Below the pieces are notes generated by a model. It was not told the origin of the DNA and did not search any database. It was given only the letters and a program-made list of their open reading frames with translations. From contig OU342806.1 in the NCBI GenBank assembly GCA_910591455.2, forward strand, positions 22,138,535 to 22,202,534: DNA of 64,000 nt. The letters run 5' to 3'. Source of the DNA: Pholis gunnellus (taxonomy: Eukaryota > Chordata > Actinopteri > Perciformes > Pholidae). The position numbers were made by a program, and so were the translations under genes. This document shows, piece after piece, positions 28,849 to 40,819 of this stretch (the stretch's first letter is position 1; each line of letters starts with the position of its first letter).

Positions 28849-29429
28849 GGCCACGGTACACCGCACACAGCGTCCACAATAATTGAGCAAAAAAATAATT
28901 ATTGATTTGGTCACTTTCGATGGCAACTGTTGTGTTTGCAGTCTGCCCATCTCAGTGTTGGTAACACAGATGGTGTCATGCCAATGTATATACACACTAA
29001 ATGTGTGTGTGAAGAGGAACCATCTGCAGATCAGCTGCATTCGTGGAAGAGTTATTAAACAATTGAGACTGTTGTCTCAGTATTGTTTTATTAATCCTTG
29101 ATGTGCACACAGTATAAAGCGAATTCACCACATATATAAGCACCCTGTAATGTAATATATATATATATATATTTTTTTTAAGTATACCACTGTGTGACTA
29201 GGCGTAAATCCTATGAAGTTATTATTAATCCTGACATCATTTGGTATCAGACAGACACCGGTCTGCACTGCAATAACAAAGCACGTGTTGTGTTCAATTG
29301 GACCAAAGCATGTCAAAAGAAGAACTCAAACGCACCGTGATGGTCCTCTAAGCGGATGAGCAGGCGGGGCCAAACTGCAAAGCTGAGCGCCTTGATTGAG
29401 CTCAAACCCTGACATGAATTGGTACATTT

Positions 29430-30470
29430 TTCAATGAGGTCTCGCGTGCACCGCGCAGTTTATACAACGTTACTTTATGGGATGTTTATGGTCCCGTGCG
29501 TGGTTTCATACCGGTGACACGGTGCCTGGAAGACGTCATTACTCACCGCATCTTTCTCCGCTGCCCCGCTCTCCTGGTGCTCCATGAGTTTCCTCTTGTT
29601 TCTGTTTTCCACCCTCTTCATCACTTAACTGTGTTAAAAAAAAAAACACTCGCGCGCGAGGGTTTGGCCCGCTTGACACTCCGTGTGGCTGAGTCCTCTC
29701 TGTATAACGTCAGTCGGTCAGCCTGCTAGCAACGTGTCCGCTCGCGCTGGTGTCGACTTCAGTGACGCCTTGCCACCGAAATGATATTCATCGCGTGCTG
29801 ATGCAGTGTACTGGAGTTCAGAGTCCCCCCCAAGAGTTTGTCCCAGCCAGCCATTCCTGGTCAGTAGCCGGGTCCTGCGGCTAGCTAAGTTAAGAGAGCC
29901 GAGCTACACTCGGTACGCCCCGTGCTGCCTGCACATCTGGAGAACCCGTTGTGACAAGCTGTCAATCAAGCGTGCAGCACCCAGAAGCCACGAGTTGATC
30001 CTTCAGGGCAATACAAAAATTAAAATAAAAGGACAATGTATGGTCTTTTATAAGGTCAGTTTAAAATTTGCCGGGTAAAAAAAAATATCCATGCTGCGCG
30101 GTCGTGTCTGGCAACAGTTCATCCAACCCAACTTGTCCGTTAGTTAGTAACGTTAGCGTCTGGTGCTAAGCTATCTTCCAGCTGCGCGAGTAGCCGAGCG
30201 GCTAGCCAGGCTGCCGTGCTTTTGGCGTTTACCTGCACAGACACACCGTGACACCCATGACAGGTCCGTCTCCACTCCTCACAGACGGTTCCAGATGATT
30301 CCCACCGGAACACCGCGCCTTGTATCCGTCTCGGCGGTTTATCCGACAGCGAGTGTCTTCTTCAGCTGTTCTTCCATCATAAGATAAAATGCTAGGCTCC
30401 GTGTGTAAACACCGGGTCGGGCTCTGTGTTGAACTGGTGCCTCGGCTCGGCACGGCTCGGCTTGTTTCCT
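29430..30470 (-). promoter_or_regulatory. CpG-rich probable promoter/5' UTR of mast2
   Basis: CpG density rises sharply against AT-rich flanks (for example CGCGCGCGAG at 29651-29660 and many CG steps at 29740-30450). It overlaps and precedes the first mast2 coding exon on the minus strand. No TATA box stands out, as usual for CpG-island promoters. The exact start is unknown and a divergent transcript is possible. Confidence 0.6.
29547..29621 (-). CDS. mast2: MAST-family kinase (mast2-like), first coding exon
   Basis: Minus-strand ATG (G at -3) opens MKRVENRNKRKLMEHQESGA and continues AEKDA, ending in phase 0 at a consensus donor GCG|GTGAGT. Human MAST2 long form also starts MKR and its first exon ends shortly before PLLFRKLSNPD, which is encoded by the next exon here, also phase 0. 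The exon lies in a CpG-rich stretch. MAST kinases are AGC-type, microtubule-associated serine/threonine kinases with DUF1908 and PDZ domains; those parts are outside the window. Whether this is mast2 or a close paralogue cannot be settled from 76 residues. Confidence 0.65.
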
Positions 30471-31995
30471 GACTCTGTCCTGGTCACTGCAGTGTCAAGC
30501 TAGCAAGAACGACAGCACAACTTTGGATTTAAATTTACCAAAATAAAAGCATGTTTATTCAGAATCGGCTTTGTTTGTCAAATGTGTGCACACATACAAT
30601 GAGTTTGACTCCGGGTTTTCATTGCCCTTGATACGGCTAAAAAAAGAAAGCTGGACAAGGATAACAAATACACATGTAACTGCTATGTGTGTATACACAC
30701 CTTCCTTTTAATGAGATGTGTTTGAACTATAATTTCAACGTAAACGCTGTGTAGCTACGGTATAGCACAAGAAAAGGGATTTCTAGGAGTTGACAGGACT
30801 TGCAATGAAGTGAAAGATATATTAAGATAAAGTATTTCCCTTTGAAATAGTGAATGTATGTTGTACATTATATAAATATATATCGAGAAGGTGTTTGGTC
30901 TACAATGTGGTGATATCTTATTTTGTCTACATCATACATTTTATTTTGAAAGGACACTAATCTTTTTCCTTACTTCAGCCTCACCTGCCGACACAGCTCA
31001 AGTGAAGATTATTCTTGTACAATTGTTAAACTTAAACTCATGTGTAGGAAATTTGCTTGAAAAAAGATACATTAAAGAACAAGTCATTCATTTTCTTTCA
31101 TATTAAATCCCAGGGTGTGTCTTTGTTGCGCGTGTGTATGTGTGAGTGTAGATGTCATTGACAATTTAATTAGTTTTGTTGGACTCTGCTGCCACCTGCT
31201 GAGAGACAATAAAACATGCCTCGAATATGTTTGCTTGTATTTTATACTCATGTCTAAGATACATTAACTTGAAGCATTTTAACCTATTTTTAACTAACTA
31301 TTTTTCCAGTTATTTTTTCGATAAAGGAGACAACTTAAGTTCTGCAGTTATTATGTGAGTAAAAAATACAAGAAGCCTAACAATAATATTGATGTATTTA
31401 AGAGAAATGAATTTATCCCGGACAAATATTTATTTATATACAACATTGAATAATAGTGATCATACTAACATATCGTTTAAGGTAAAAAATTAAATGTTTG
31501 GCCCTATATACTACATCCCTGTGTGCTACATTATACTTGTATAATTTCTTCCCTGTGACATTTTATTTTTAGAAATATGTTTATATTCCTTTACTTTTAT
31601 GTAGTGTGCTATAAATACATTTGTGTTGATTTGTTTTCTTCCCCTAATAACATTGCTGTGTATATATTTCACTTATCATGAAATGATTCACTATCCTCTG
31701 CAATTTATAACCTCAATTGTTGCCGTTACAGATTTTTTTTCTTCAGGGGCTCTTCTTCACTCCAGAAAAAAAAAGAAAGCGTATTTTATAGTTGATCCAA
31801 GAAAAATGACAAACCAGAAAGAAGTATTTTTTTCCCTTTTTTATTAAAAAAGGTATTTTTCTTTTACCCCAAAACGTTTTTAACAAAGCGAACATGCATA
31901 AAAATACAGCTGGTCTTTGTTGAACAGCAACAAAACAACTTGCATTGAGGTACACTCCCTTTAATATGTACATACATGAGATGTGGTATCTAAAA

Positions 31996-31996
<1 letters not shown>

Positions 31997-32037
<41 letters not shown>
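31997..32037. repeat. (CA)n microsatellite
   Basis: About 20 CA units in the intergenic or 3' UTR stretch. Confidence 0.95.
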
Positions 32038-32039
<2 letters not shown>

Positions 32040-34504
32040 AGAAAGACACTAAGTTTGACCTTTGACCTGTGGGGGAAGTATACAAAGAAATCTCTAAACT
32101 TGATTATTTTACACCTGATTTAACAACTTAAAAGTTGTTCACTTTGGTTGATCTTATTGCTTCATAAATATATCATTACAATGCTCTTATCCTGTTACTT
32201 TGCCTTATTTCCACATTGTATATAAAACTCAGATTCATGTAAAGCCAAAGATTAGTGGGCCTATAAATATGCTTCAATTTGATTGTCACAAAACAAAAGT
32301 ACGTTTGAAATCAATTCAGCCTCAGAGCTAAACAGATGACATGGCACTTTAATACCCAGGCCTAAAATATCAACAAAAAAGCAACCACAAAGCTTATTAT
32401 TGCACAGTAACCCAAAAATTGCATATATCAGTAAAAGTATCAGAGGGCAGTGAAGACACAGTCCATGCACAAAAAGAAACAGCTAAGCTACAATACAGAG
32501 AAATCAAGGAAAAGTCCCACAAAAAAAAGGAGAAGAAAGAAATACAATTTGGAGAGGCCAGTGTAAAACACCCGATTTCAGAAAAGTTCATTTGCACAGT
32601 GAGCGTCACCAATCCTGCAGAAGTTTGGAAGAAGTAATCCTTACATACAGATATTTCTCCCTGGCGATTGTTATATATTACATTTTTTTAAACTGATTGT
32701 CATCTTGAGGGACATTCAAACATAATTCAAACATAAATACATTAACAAATTTAATAAAAAATAAAAAAAGAACAGCAAAAGGACAGAAATATATATTTAA
32801 AAAAAGAGATAAAAGTGTGGTCCATTTTCCTGGTTACAAAAATGAAATGGCATCGCTGTTGCACCGTGCACTATAAAATGAATTCCTTTTATCGGATAGG
32901 TCACTGAAGGCATCGCACAATCCGCTGAGCAGCTCCATGACAGTCTGTTACATGTGCTTGTTTTTTTATAACACTGCTGCACATTACAGCAGCGTCACCA
33001 GAAGGCCTTCCAACACTGCAGGTTAGTGTCTCAGCAGGAGAAACTGGGTTGGACCCATATTCGTTATTAAATATCTGAAGAGAACCGACTCCATACTTAA
33101 CAGTAATACTCTGGAGCAACACAATCCTTAATTGGTGTTTTATTTATGAGTAAATGCAAGAGAACATCATCTACCAGCTATTTGACCAAACTGTCTATTG
33201 GTAGTTCTACAGTATATTCAAATATGTCATCAGTAGCTGGCCATTTTTATGATCATTAGGACGAAGCAAAAACATCTCTATTGTACCGTCAGAGTATGGC
33301 TTTGTTTCCACGAGCTGCTCAAACCACATGCAACTATTCTACACACTAACTACATACATGAGCCTCGACAGAGGCTGAGAGGAAGCACTTTGCAGTTTGG
33401 TTTTTGGCTTTTTCAAAGCCCCCATCCTGCTGGCATCCCGTGGACTTACTTTCATCGAATCCCTGCTGAAGTACGAGGCTGAAGTTGGCTTCTGAATGGG
33501 AGCTTCTGATTTATGAGCTATGGGAGAATATTTCCTCTTAAGTGGTTATTTTCGGATTGTCTAACAGAGAAAAGATATCAAATTAGAATTTGGGAAAAAC
33601 AAGAAAAGTGTGCGGTTTTTCATGTTCTTAGACTGCATGAGACCAGGTCTACATTAAAAACTGTTCATGTAGTCTTACCAAACCTGGATTCAACTGTCTC
33701 TGGGAGCCCAACGCTGTTTTAAATCTGATTGTATATTTGTTTGATCTCTGAAGAAAAGGCTTAATCAGAAACTATGATTCATAAACCAACTCCAGCCCAA
33801 CTCAGACTGGTCTCACATAAATCAGAGAAAACACTTCAGTTGATGACCTCAACAAAAGCCCACAGAACACCTACACACATTATACCGATATTAAAACCAT
33901 TACATCATTCATTCATTCATAAACTTCCATCAACCAGCAGAAATCTATCAACACACACGGACAGAAGTCACTCAACTGGAATGTCTCTCCAGCTGATAGG
34001 AGAGCCAGGATTTACTGTGTTTTCTGTTTCAACAATGAGATGAACGACGAGGAGCTGGTGCACTACAGGAAGGCTGACTGCAGGGGGCGCTGGTGGAGGG
34101 ACTGTCCCGGGACAGCAGAGGAGAAGGAGGAAGCCCAAGGCTTCATGACACCCCAACCAGGAGAGAAGGCGAGCTCACAGAAGCCTCTTGTGTTCTCACC
34201 TGAAACACAAAGGTGGAGACATTTAGTGCATTTTAAATGATGGTATTTCTGATATTTGATCAAACTTCCTCTCAAATTAGTAATTAGTCTGCTACAAAGC
34301 TTAATTAACTTCCTCAAATTAACACAGTTTACAGTTACAGCATGTCATAGTTTACATATGTGTAAACAATAAAGAACCTGAGCAAAGAATCCCTCAACAG
34401 AAGGAAGACGTGGTCCTGATTAAAAGAGAAGAGAGGGCAAATTGAATTATTTGCTGCACAATTTCATCAGAGCACACTTTGTAACTCTCGAGTAAGTGTA
34501 CATT

Positions 34505-34772
34505 ATTATTTTGAGGGAACTAACAGTAAAATATTAAACTTCACACTTCTATTTGTGTTAAACAACACGCATTGCTGGCATGCTAAAACAAATGATGTCC
34601 AGTGTAAAGGTTTATTGACTCTATGGTCACAATGTGAACCATCACCCAATCTGTGTGGTCGTCTTTGTGTAAGTGTTAGTAGAGCAAAAACAGGGGCACA
34701 CATATTAAAACATGGCTCCACAGCACCACTAGTGGTCAAAAACATCACAGGGTGCCTTTAACGTCCGACTGA
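34505..34772 (-). mobile_element. Probable short interspersed fish repeat
   Basis: On the minus strand it starts TAAAGGCACCCTGTGATG then TTTTTGACCACTAGTGGTGC, a start I recognise from many fish sequences. The left boundary is uncertain and no coding capacity is seen. Confidence 0.4.
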
Positions 34773-35475
34773 GATCACAAAAATGTCATTAGCTGCTGCC
34801 TTGTTCTTTGGTGGATGTTTAGTTGATAGTTTGTTCAGCAAAACAAGACACGTGTTCATGTTTGCAGACAGAAAGGAGACATTAGTGAAAAGCAGATTTT
34901 TGTGTATAAGGCTGCCAGTGCCTGTGGTAGAACACTGACAGTTAAAAGTTTCAAATGAAATGGCTTAATTGGCTACATCAGGGGTGGACAAACATTTCTG
35001 ATTGTGAGCCATATACAGAAAAAAATAAGGAGTTAGAGGCCGACACTATTAAATGCGTGTAGTTCTCAACCTGTGAAACTGGAATAGAATCAGTGTCGCT
35101 GCACCAGAAAAACCCACAGAGTCGGATATACTGGTGTGCCCACATATTACAAAGACTATATCTGTATCTGATGCTCTTAAACTTGCATGGCCTAAGCGCC
35201 CACATGAACTAATATGTTTAAATCTGTAAATAACTCAAGTTAAAACAGGGAGAAATGGCGCCCACTTAAAAGATTACAATGTAAATGTAAAAGAGATGTG
35301 CATCTGTCTAATATTAAGATGTAACAAACTAACAAACAAAATATCGCTTTCTGTGCCAAGAGGTTTAGACAGAGATCATTTCACTGAATTTAGTCGACAT
35401 CTAGTGTTTAAACCAGGATGTTCAATTGACATGCAGCATCATCTATTAGAAATATCTTTAATCCCAGGGTTTTCA

Positions 35476-35628
35476 TCATGTTATCGGGACACTTGAAGCA
35501 AGCACAGCAAAGCCAAAGGGGACCATACCTTTAACAGGCCAGGGGTGTGAGGAAGAGGAGGAGGGGGGGAGGGAGGGGGAGGGGGAGAAAGAGGCGCAGC
35601 GAAGGGAGGAAATCCTGAGCTCGTTCTC
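35476..35628 (-). CDS. pde4dip: pde4dip exon 35: probable last coding exon
   Basis: Strong acceptor (pyrimidine-rich, CTCCTCAG) in phase 0, then ENELRISSLRCASFSPSPSL followed by a Pro/Ser run, with TGA at 35476-35478. Human ends VKSLRALPCTPAL; the shared SLR supports homology. An internal donor-like AAAG|GTATGG at 35527-35528 could splice to another exon further left, so the exact C-terminus is uncertain. The poly-Ser/Pro part lies in a (GGGGGA)-rich plus-strand stretch. Confidence 0.6.
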   Translation of the reverse strand, partial: ENELRISSLRCASFSPSPSLPPSSSSSHPWPVKGMVPFGFAVLASSVPIT

Positions 35629-35848
35629 CTGAGGAGACTCGGCAGGAGTCAGAGGAAAGAGAGGGTGTTAAGGAGGCAAGAAGGAAATGAGGAGTTTTAC
35701 TCTCACTTCGGATTATCTTAGTTATTCTCACCCGCTAGAATAAAAGCTGAATGTCGCTCTAAAAACCAGAAGGGGAACACGTGAGAACTCACCTGCAAGT
35801 TTGTCTTTGCTTTCCTCAACACGTCCCGTGTTCTCGACACTGTAAACA

Positions 35849-35885
<37 letters not shown>

Positions 35886-36381
35886 CAGCTGTGAGACGCC
35901 ATTTGTTCATTGGTGGGTCGAACAGAAGACGAGCGGTAAACACAAGACTCAATAGCACAGCTGCTCTGGGATTGAACGATTGGAGCGACAGAAGACAAAA
36001 AAAAGGTGGATGAAGAAAGAAGAGAGGGCTGGAAGAAGACGACGCAGACGATGATGAAAGATCAGCCCATCTCATGATAATTCATCTTTACCTTAACCCT
36101 TAACTACTCAACCAACAGACTAAGTGGTCGGTATGTGCTACGTCGTTATCTATTTCAATATGGAATCAAAAGACAATAAGAATACGATACATGGTTTTAT
36201 ATGATGGACTAGAAAGACTGGGAACAGGAGTGACTCACGTTGGTTGACTATAAAGTGCTCCATGCTATCTTTGGTGCGGTCGGAGCTCTTCACTCTCTCC
36301 ATGGCGTCCTTTAGAGCCTGCTCGTGCTCCGAGAGCTTCAGACGGAGCGAGACGACCTCCTCCCTCAGAGACTGATCCTGT

Positions 36382-36419
<38 letters not shown>

Positions 36420-39400
36420 GCACACAGAGTAAATGTTTAGTGTCTGTCCACACATGCAGGTACATGCAGGTGAGAGCAATCGCTGCTGAGGCCAAAAACA
36501 CGATTAGAACTGTTGATGCGTGAATCATTTTGTGCAGGTTGTAAAGGTCTGACACAGACTGTGACTCAGCTGTTTCCTCCTGGAACTACCCTGTACTGCC
36601 ACAAAAGTATCAGCCTATGTTAAACGTGATGAAAACATTAAAAAAGGTTTCACAAGGAGCCAAGAAAGATCGAAGGCTGTTTTTTTTTAAAAAGAACTCC
36701 TCTGCTCTCGGCTCCTCTACATGTTCCATCCCATCATGCTGCTGCTCTCTGACTTCACTCTGTAAGACTGCGAGGCGTTTTGTTCAGACCTGCTTGGCTT
36801 CCTCGTGGTTTGGAAGAGCTGCTCTCCAGAACATCCGCAGCAGATCGCCGGCCTCCTCCAGGATCTCTCGCAGGGTTTTAGTGTCAGACAGCAGCTCGCT
36901 GACAGAACCTGAGTCTGAGGGCTGAGACGGACAAAAAACAAGATGTTAATAAAGAAGTTAAATTATGAGTTAATCTATCAGCTATTGCCCTTGTTAATCT
37001 GTAAATCATCTAGCCCAATAAAGCCCTAACAGGTAAAAAAAGATACAAAGTTAAAGTGTCTTCATGACCAGCAGCTAAAAGTAGTCACTTAATAACAATG
37101 TAAATAAAGAAAATCAACAGTAAAGATGGAATAAACGATGTAGAGTTGCAGTTCATTTATATTTCATTAAAGATTTTTTTCTTTCACATGGAGTGTTTCA
37201 TTTCTATGTCAACAAAACCTCGGGTCTATATAATAATAATGTAATGCTACACACGGTTTGTAGATAATTATATAAACGCTGCATTCTCTAGAGCTGCTTC
37301 TTCTTAATTATAGCCCATAACACCAATGATCAGCAGGCCATTTGAGTGTTGATGTTAACAGGACGTTCACCCGGGACTAGAGAACCGCACCATGAACGAT
37401 TCTTTTGGTTCTGTATTTTCTTTTAATAACAGCGATGAAGACTACCACAGAGAGGCGGGACTCAGAGGAGAAAAGTCGCAATCACAAATCTATCTGCGAC
37501 TTCAGCACCACGGACAGCGCCATGGATTTACCAATACACAGCAGGCATGAGCACTGGGCGGCAATTTTTGACCTCATTAATTCAACCAATCATAAAAAAA
37601 ATGCGGAATCGAAAAAACATATTTCACTAATATCCGTTTGATTGGTTTGGCCCCATAAAACACGAGACGCAGCGAGAGAGCCCTGTCACTTTTCTGATCA
37701 GCTTTCCTGAAGCGCCGGCCAAACAGCTGACTACTAAAGGTTTAAGTGCTGTTTTAAGTACAAGAGCACGCCTATGACGGGCGCACACAATTCATTGTAG
37801 CTCGTTTGGAAGGTTATGTAAACACCGTTGGGTGGCAAGTATTCATACGTGATCATTTGATCGCGTGCTCAGTTATAGCTGACTAGACGGATTGTATGAA
37901 GGACTAAAATGCTGATAAAACTACAGCCTATGAGAAGTTCAGCAGTGCCATTACGCACGGCCTGTTTACCTCTATGAAATCAGTAGCTTACAGTCCTAAA
38001 GAACGTCCATAGTAACACTGGTTATTGGTGACCAACCAACATCTATTACTGGCCCTCTCTGGATGGCAGGTTAACAAGGGGCATGTATTTTAGTCATCCT
38101 GCTAACAAGGGGGATGGCGTCCCGCCACAAATACAATCCAAAACATGACCTAAACTAGAATTAGCTGCTTCAGTCACCATCAGGATCACCTGGTCTGTGG
38201 TGTTTTGGCTTCCCGTCTCTCTCACCTGATGAAGGCTGAACTCCTGCGGGGCGGCATTCAGGGAATAAAATGCAGTCTCCATCTTGCGGAGGAGAGCGCT
38301 GCCCTCCAGGATCTGCTGCTGCAGAGCCTTGAAGTCATCAACATGGCCCACTGCATGGCTTCCGTGACGGTTGGCGAATGAGCCGTCGGGGGCTTGGCCC
38401 TGCAGTGTCGAGGCTGCAGGGATGGGAAGACAAGACAATTAGGAGCAGGAGCAGGAGGGAGACGCATGAGATCTATGTGCCATGGTGTGCCGCCATGTGA
38501 TAAATGGATGTATCAGCAGAATACTAAGAGAATCTGATCAGTTATTGAACAAAGAAAAAGGTTGGAGGTCAAAAAGATGGGAGTGTGTTGCTTACATGAT
38601 TAAAGATGATAGAACTGTTCTAACATTTAAGTGTTGATTGTGAGGTTCTCACCTTGACCGGCTGCTCCAGTTTCTGCTGCATGCTTCTGTGCAGGATGTC
38701 GAGGAGAGGAAGGACTGATGAGCCCAGTGTCTCTCACAGGGGGGGAGGGAACGTTTTCTGTAGGAGGAAGCTTTCCATCAGTACTGGGCTGCAAAGATCT
38801 CCTTCTCAATATGACATGTTTCTCAGTTACTGAGCTCCAAAAGAATCATTTCTCTTAATCTGGTGTTGTGATCGGCTTTACCCCATCATATTTCAACATG
38901 CTGTTGGGTGTGTCAGGCATATACTGACCGTTGAAGAGCTGTCTCCTGGATCGAGGCTGTGTGTCGGCCTGTCCGCTCAGCTGCTGCTCCAGCTGAAGGT
39001 GCAGCTCCCTGGGGTCCAAAGTCGCACCGCTGCGTCCAGGTTTGGCACCGTCACCGGCCTGACCTGCTTGGAAACACACAAACATTTTTTAAAGAAAGAT
39101 TCTTGCAGCTGTCGTGGCGCTGTACAAAATGCTAATTTTAGGGGCTTAAAACGTCCCTGGAAGTTCATATCACAGTCTCTTACCTGCGTGTGTGTTTGTG
39201 TTGACTCCACACACTCTGTGGTACACCTGCAGCTCACACTGAAGAGAGTGGACCAGACTGCGGCTCTCACAGAGCTGCTGTTGGAGGACGCTCACCTCGT
39301 GCTGGAGTCTAAGAAAATACACGCACATGAAACCATACGTTATTTAGCCTGTTATTGTCATATCCAGCTCTTGTTATACAAAGCATCTGCTCACTTTGCA

Positions 39401-40777
39401 CTCCTATACATGAGAGGCCCCTACAGGACGCGATACAGTCTCTAGCGCCCTAACTTAACCACCAGGTTGAGGAGCAGTATGTGCCGGCCCCTTTTCTGGT
39501 TGAAAGGATGTTTCCCCTCTGACCACACTCAACATCACTGATGGATGCGGTCGAGTGCATTCAGAGGTCTGCTTTGTTGCACCTACACCCAGCAGTGATG
39601 TCACGTGTACTGATACAACCATGGAGTACAACTCTACATCACTGCAAGCAATGTGAAAAGACAAACCAAGATTTTCAAGGGTTTTAAAATTCAGTTTTTT
39701 TTTTGAGGATGTGAGGACCTGACGAAATGTCCCCACTTTCCAAAAACCTCTTCACTCTCAAGGTCGTAAAAAATGACAATTACAGAGTACATGAACACAC
39801 ACACCTGTTGATGGCTTCCTGGTTCTTCTGTCTGTCCTGCTTCAGCTCTGTAATCTCATGACTGCGAGCTTCAGCCTCAGTCTGCATCTTCCTGCTTTGC
39901 TCCGCCCACCTCTCCGCCTCTAGCTCCGCCCCCCGCAGCTGCTCCGCCTCCTTGCTGCCCTCTGCAGGGGACACAGGACGTGACATTTTTACATTACAGG
40001 GGCAAGTTATTTAGCCCTGAACAGAACCAGAACTGATGCCTAGAAAAGTGCGTAAACAAAGAAGACTTGAACGTCACTCAACAATAAAATCCCAAATTGT
40101 GAATCACCGCGACCGCAAGAGACCCTTGAGCATACAGTCATAAATGAACACAGTAAATATCAGGCTGGTGGGTCGAGTAGTATTCGAGATTAGCCGCTGA
40201 CAGACAGATACACAAACACACACACACACACACATATATACAACTTAATGCATGATCTCCACACAGGCTTATGTCTGGCGGAGATCATAACTTCTGTGCA
40301 ATCGCAGGCACAAAAGCTGTAAATCTGCGTCATACAACTTAATGGATTCCTCTACAGGCTGAGGCCCTGGTAGTGAGCATCCGACTGTACCTCTGGTGGC
40401 CTGTTTAAGCTGGTTCTGCAGACTGACGTTCTCTTCCTTCAGAAGTCTGATCTCGCTGGACAGCTGGCCGACCGACTCCAGACCCTGGATGTAGATGTTG
40501 GTAGGAGCCCCTGGAGAAGACACGGGGGCGTTAGACATGTAATATTTATCATGTGCAAGCAAGGTAACATGCTAACAAGCTAGTGTTTTGTATATATCAG
40601 GCTTTATATTAAATATCTACAATGAGATAACTTACAACTCTGCATTTTCTACCAAATTACATCGCGTTTTCCTGAATCTAACAAATTAACAGCTTGTTTC
40701 ACATCAATTATTAGAACAATTCCATGGAAATAAGAATGCAACTCAGGCACCTGATAAACACATGTTGAGTGTGTGTA

Positions 40778-40819
<42 letters not shown>

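Larger units (their letters stand above)
30481..35475 (-). other. Probable pde4dip 3' UTR and intergenic DNA
   Basis: About 5 kb of AT-rich sequence without supported coding exons. Minus-strand AATAAA hexamers occur at 34611-34616 and 33139-33144 among others; which is used cannot be told. It holds an (AC)n run (31997-32037) and a fish-type repeat end near 34.5-34.77 kb. Short ORFs here have no recognisable similarity. Confidence 0.55.
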
